In this document: piece after piece, positions 62,655-64,000 of the stretch
Position numbering within the stretch: position 1 is the first letter of the stretch
Layout: the number at the start of each line of letters is the position of its first letter
Notes under the pieces: model-generated
What the model saw: only the letters and a program-made list of their open reading frames with translations
Databases searched by the model: none
Told to the model about the DNA's origin: nothing
Translations under genes and position numbers: made by a program
From: Euonymus europaeus
Taxonomy: Eukaryota > Streptophyta > Magnoliopsida > Celastrales > Celastraceae
Length of the DNA stretch: 64,000 nt
Direction of reading: 5' to 3'
Assembly: GCA_963580455.1 (NCBI GenBank)
Contig: OY756967.1
Location: 14,096,501 to 14,160,500, forward strand

Positions 62655-64000
62655 TTGAGCAACTTCGGACTATCAAAGTTGCTCCGTGTACACTTTTTAT
62701 TGTTATTCTATGTTAAATTTGACGTAAATGAGCTCCAGGATTATTTTGATGCCAAAACAGCAACTTTCTATGACAAATGGACAAAACCGTTAAAAGCACC
62801 TTCAGAGAAACAGTTGAGCAACTTCGGACAATCAATGTTGCTCGGTGTACACTTTTTATTGTTCTTTTATGTTAAATTTTACGAAAATGATCTTCCAGGA
62901 TTTATTCGATGCCAAAATACCAACTTTCTATGACAAATGGACAAAACCGTTAAAAGCTCCTCCATAGAGAGAGTTGAGCAACTTCGGACTATCAAAGTTG
63001 CTCCGTGTACACTTTTTATTGGTCTTCTATGTTAAATTTGACGTAAATGAGCTTCCAGGATTATTTTGATGCCAAAACAGCAACTTTCTATGACAAATGG
63101 ACAAAACCGTTAAAAGCACCTTCAGAGAAACAGTTGAGCAACTTCGGACAATCAATGTTGCTCGGTGTACACTTTTTATTGTTCTTTTATGTTAAATTTT
63201 ACGAAAATGATCTTCCAGGATTTATTCGATGCCAAAATACCAACTTTCTATGACAAATGGACAAAACCGTTAAAAGCTCCTCCATAGAGAGAGTTGAGCA
63301 ACTTCGGACTATCAAAGTTGCTCCGTGTACACTTTTTATTGTTCTTCTATGTTAAATTTGACGTAAATGAGCTTCCAGGAATATTTCGATGCCAAAACAC
63401 CAACTTTCTATGCCTAATGGACAGAACCATTAAAAGCTCCTCCATAGAGAGAGTTGAGCAACTTCGGATAATCAAAGTTGCTTGGTGTACACTTTTTATT
63501 GTTCTTTTATGTTAAATTTTACGAAAATGAGCTTCCAAGATTTTTTCGATGCCAAAATACCAACTTTCTATGACAAATGGACAAAACCGTTAAAAGCTCT
63601 TCCATAGAGAGAGTTGAGCAACTTCGGACTATCAAAGTTGCTCGGTGTACACCTTTTATTGTTCTTCTATATTAAATTTTAAGAAAATGAGCTTCCAGGA
63701 TTATTTCGATGGCAAAACACCAACTTTTTATGACAAATTTACAAAAACGTTAAAAGTCCCTCCATAGGGAGAGTTGAGCAACTTTGGAGTATCAAAGTTG
63801 CTCGGTGTACACTTTTTATTGTTCTTCTATGTTAAATTTTAAGAAAATGAACTTAAAGATTATTTCGATGCCAAAACACCAACTTTCTATGAAAAATGGA
63901 CAAAACCGTTAAAAGCACCTCCATAGAGAGAGTTGAGCAACTTTGGAAAATCAAAGTTGCTCAGTGTAGACTTTATATTGTTCTACTAAGTCAAATTTTA
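62655..64000 (+). repeat. Dimer units then mixed type A monomers to the window end
   Basis: Two 320-bp dimers (62,720-63,240) are followed by more diverged monomers with private changes, such as TGCCTAATGGACAGAACC near 63,412, GATGGCAAAACACC near 63,708 and TTTTAAGAAAATGA near 63,836. The last bases start a type B monomer (CTACTAAGTC). The array continues past the window. Confidence 0.8.

Larger units (their letters stand above)
51173..64000 (+). repeat. 160-bp satellite array, right arm (about 80 monomers)
   Basis: This is the same satellite, resuming in phase and in the same orientation after the inserted element. It runs off the right end of the window. It uses the same A, B and C monomers, but several diagnostic variants here are absent or rare on the left. 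Examples are TCAGAGAAACAG in place of TCATAGAAAGAG, ATCTGGATGCC in place of ATTTCGATGCC, GATCTTCCAGGATTTATTCG, and CACAACCTTGC. These variants recur in nested blocks of 320, 1,103, 1,903, 2,237 and 5,564 bp. Type B monomers (CTACTAAGTC) are less frequent than on the left. No gene is supported. Confidence 0.97.

Noticed and set aside
1..64000. CENP-B box in the monomer
   Set aside because: I looked for a TTCG...CGGGA-type 17-mer. The monomer has TTCGG and TTTCGATGCC but no arrangement matching the box on either strand.
1..64000. Inverted satellite segments or a second unrelated satellite
   Set aside because: Reading through the window, all monomers run in the plus orientation and belong to the same 160-bp family. 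The only foreign sequence is at 49,024-51,172.

Overview
The window is almost entirely one plant-type satellite DNA array, interrupted by a single transposable-element remnant. I find no credible protein-coding gene, rRNA, tRNA or CRISPR array. The unit is a 160-bp, head-to-tail monomer (about 37% GC in the commonest version), always in the same orientation. It runs past both ends of the window and amounts to roughly 385 copies. Monomer length, higher-order structure and the inserted retroelement LTR fit a flowering plant, probably a eudicot, at a centromeric, pericentromeric or subtelomeric heterochromatin block. I do not recognise the species or a named satellite family.

Monomers fall into at least three subfamilies. 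They differ mainly in a block of about 60 bp (consensus positions 50-110) and share the rest. Type A carries TTTTACGAAAATGAGCTTCC, type B carries TTTTACGAGTATAAGCTT (with a HindIII site), and type C carries TTTGACGTAAATGAGCTTCC. The shared part contains a perfect 9-bp inverted repeat (GAGCAACTT, 10 bp, AAGTTGCTC), followed at once by the self-complementary GTGTACAC. This is the most notable structural signal in the window.

Layout: 1-3.3 kb is a loose 6/7-mer higher-order repeat. 3.3-9.75 kb is a mosaic of A, B and C monomers. 9.75-12.43 kb is a 961-bp 6-mer repeated about 2.8 times. 12.4-47.1 kb is built from large, recently copied blocks. These include a 5.28-kb block copied at a 5,598-bp offset, a 4,317-bp tandem duplication with an internal 1,120-bp duplication, and a 2-kb block present three times. 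47.9-49.0 kb is a nearly pure type C run. At 49,024-51,172 lies a 2,149-bp element with TG...CA ends and a 5-bp GAGAG target duplication, read as a solo LTR, probably on the minus strand. From 51.2 to 64 kb the satellite resumes in phase, with its own set of nested duplications. Among these is a 1,903-bp tandem unit whose two copies look identical.

Nothing here works as a set of genes. The open reading frames of 60-126 codons are by-products of the satellite: 160 is not a multiple of three, and the same chance frames recur in every monomer. The biology lies in array evolution (unequal exchange, segmental amplification, retroelement insertion) and possibly in the dyad-bearing DNA structure of the monomer.
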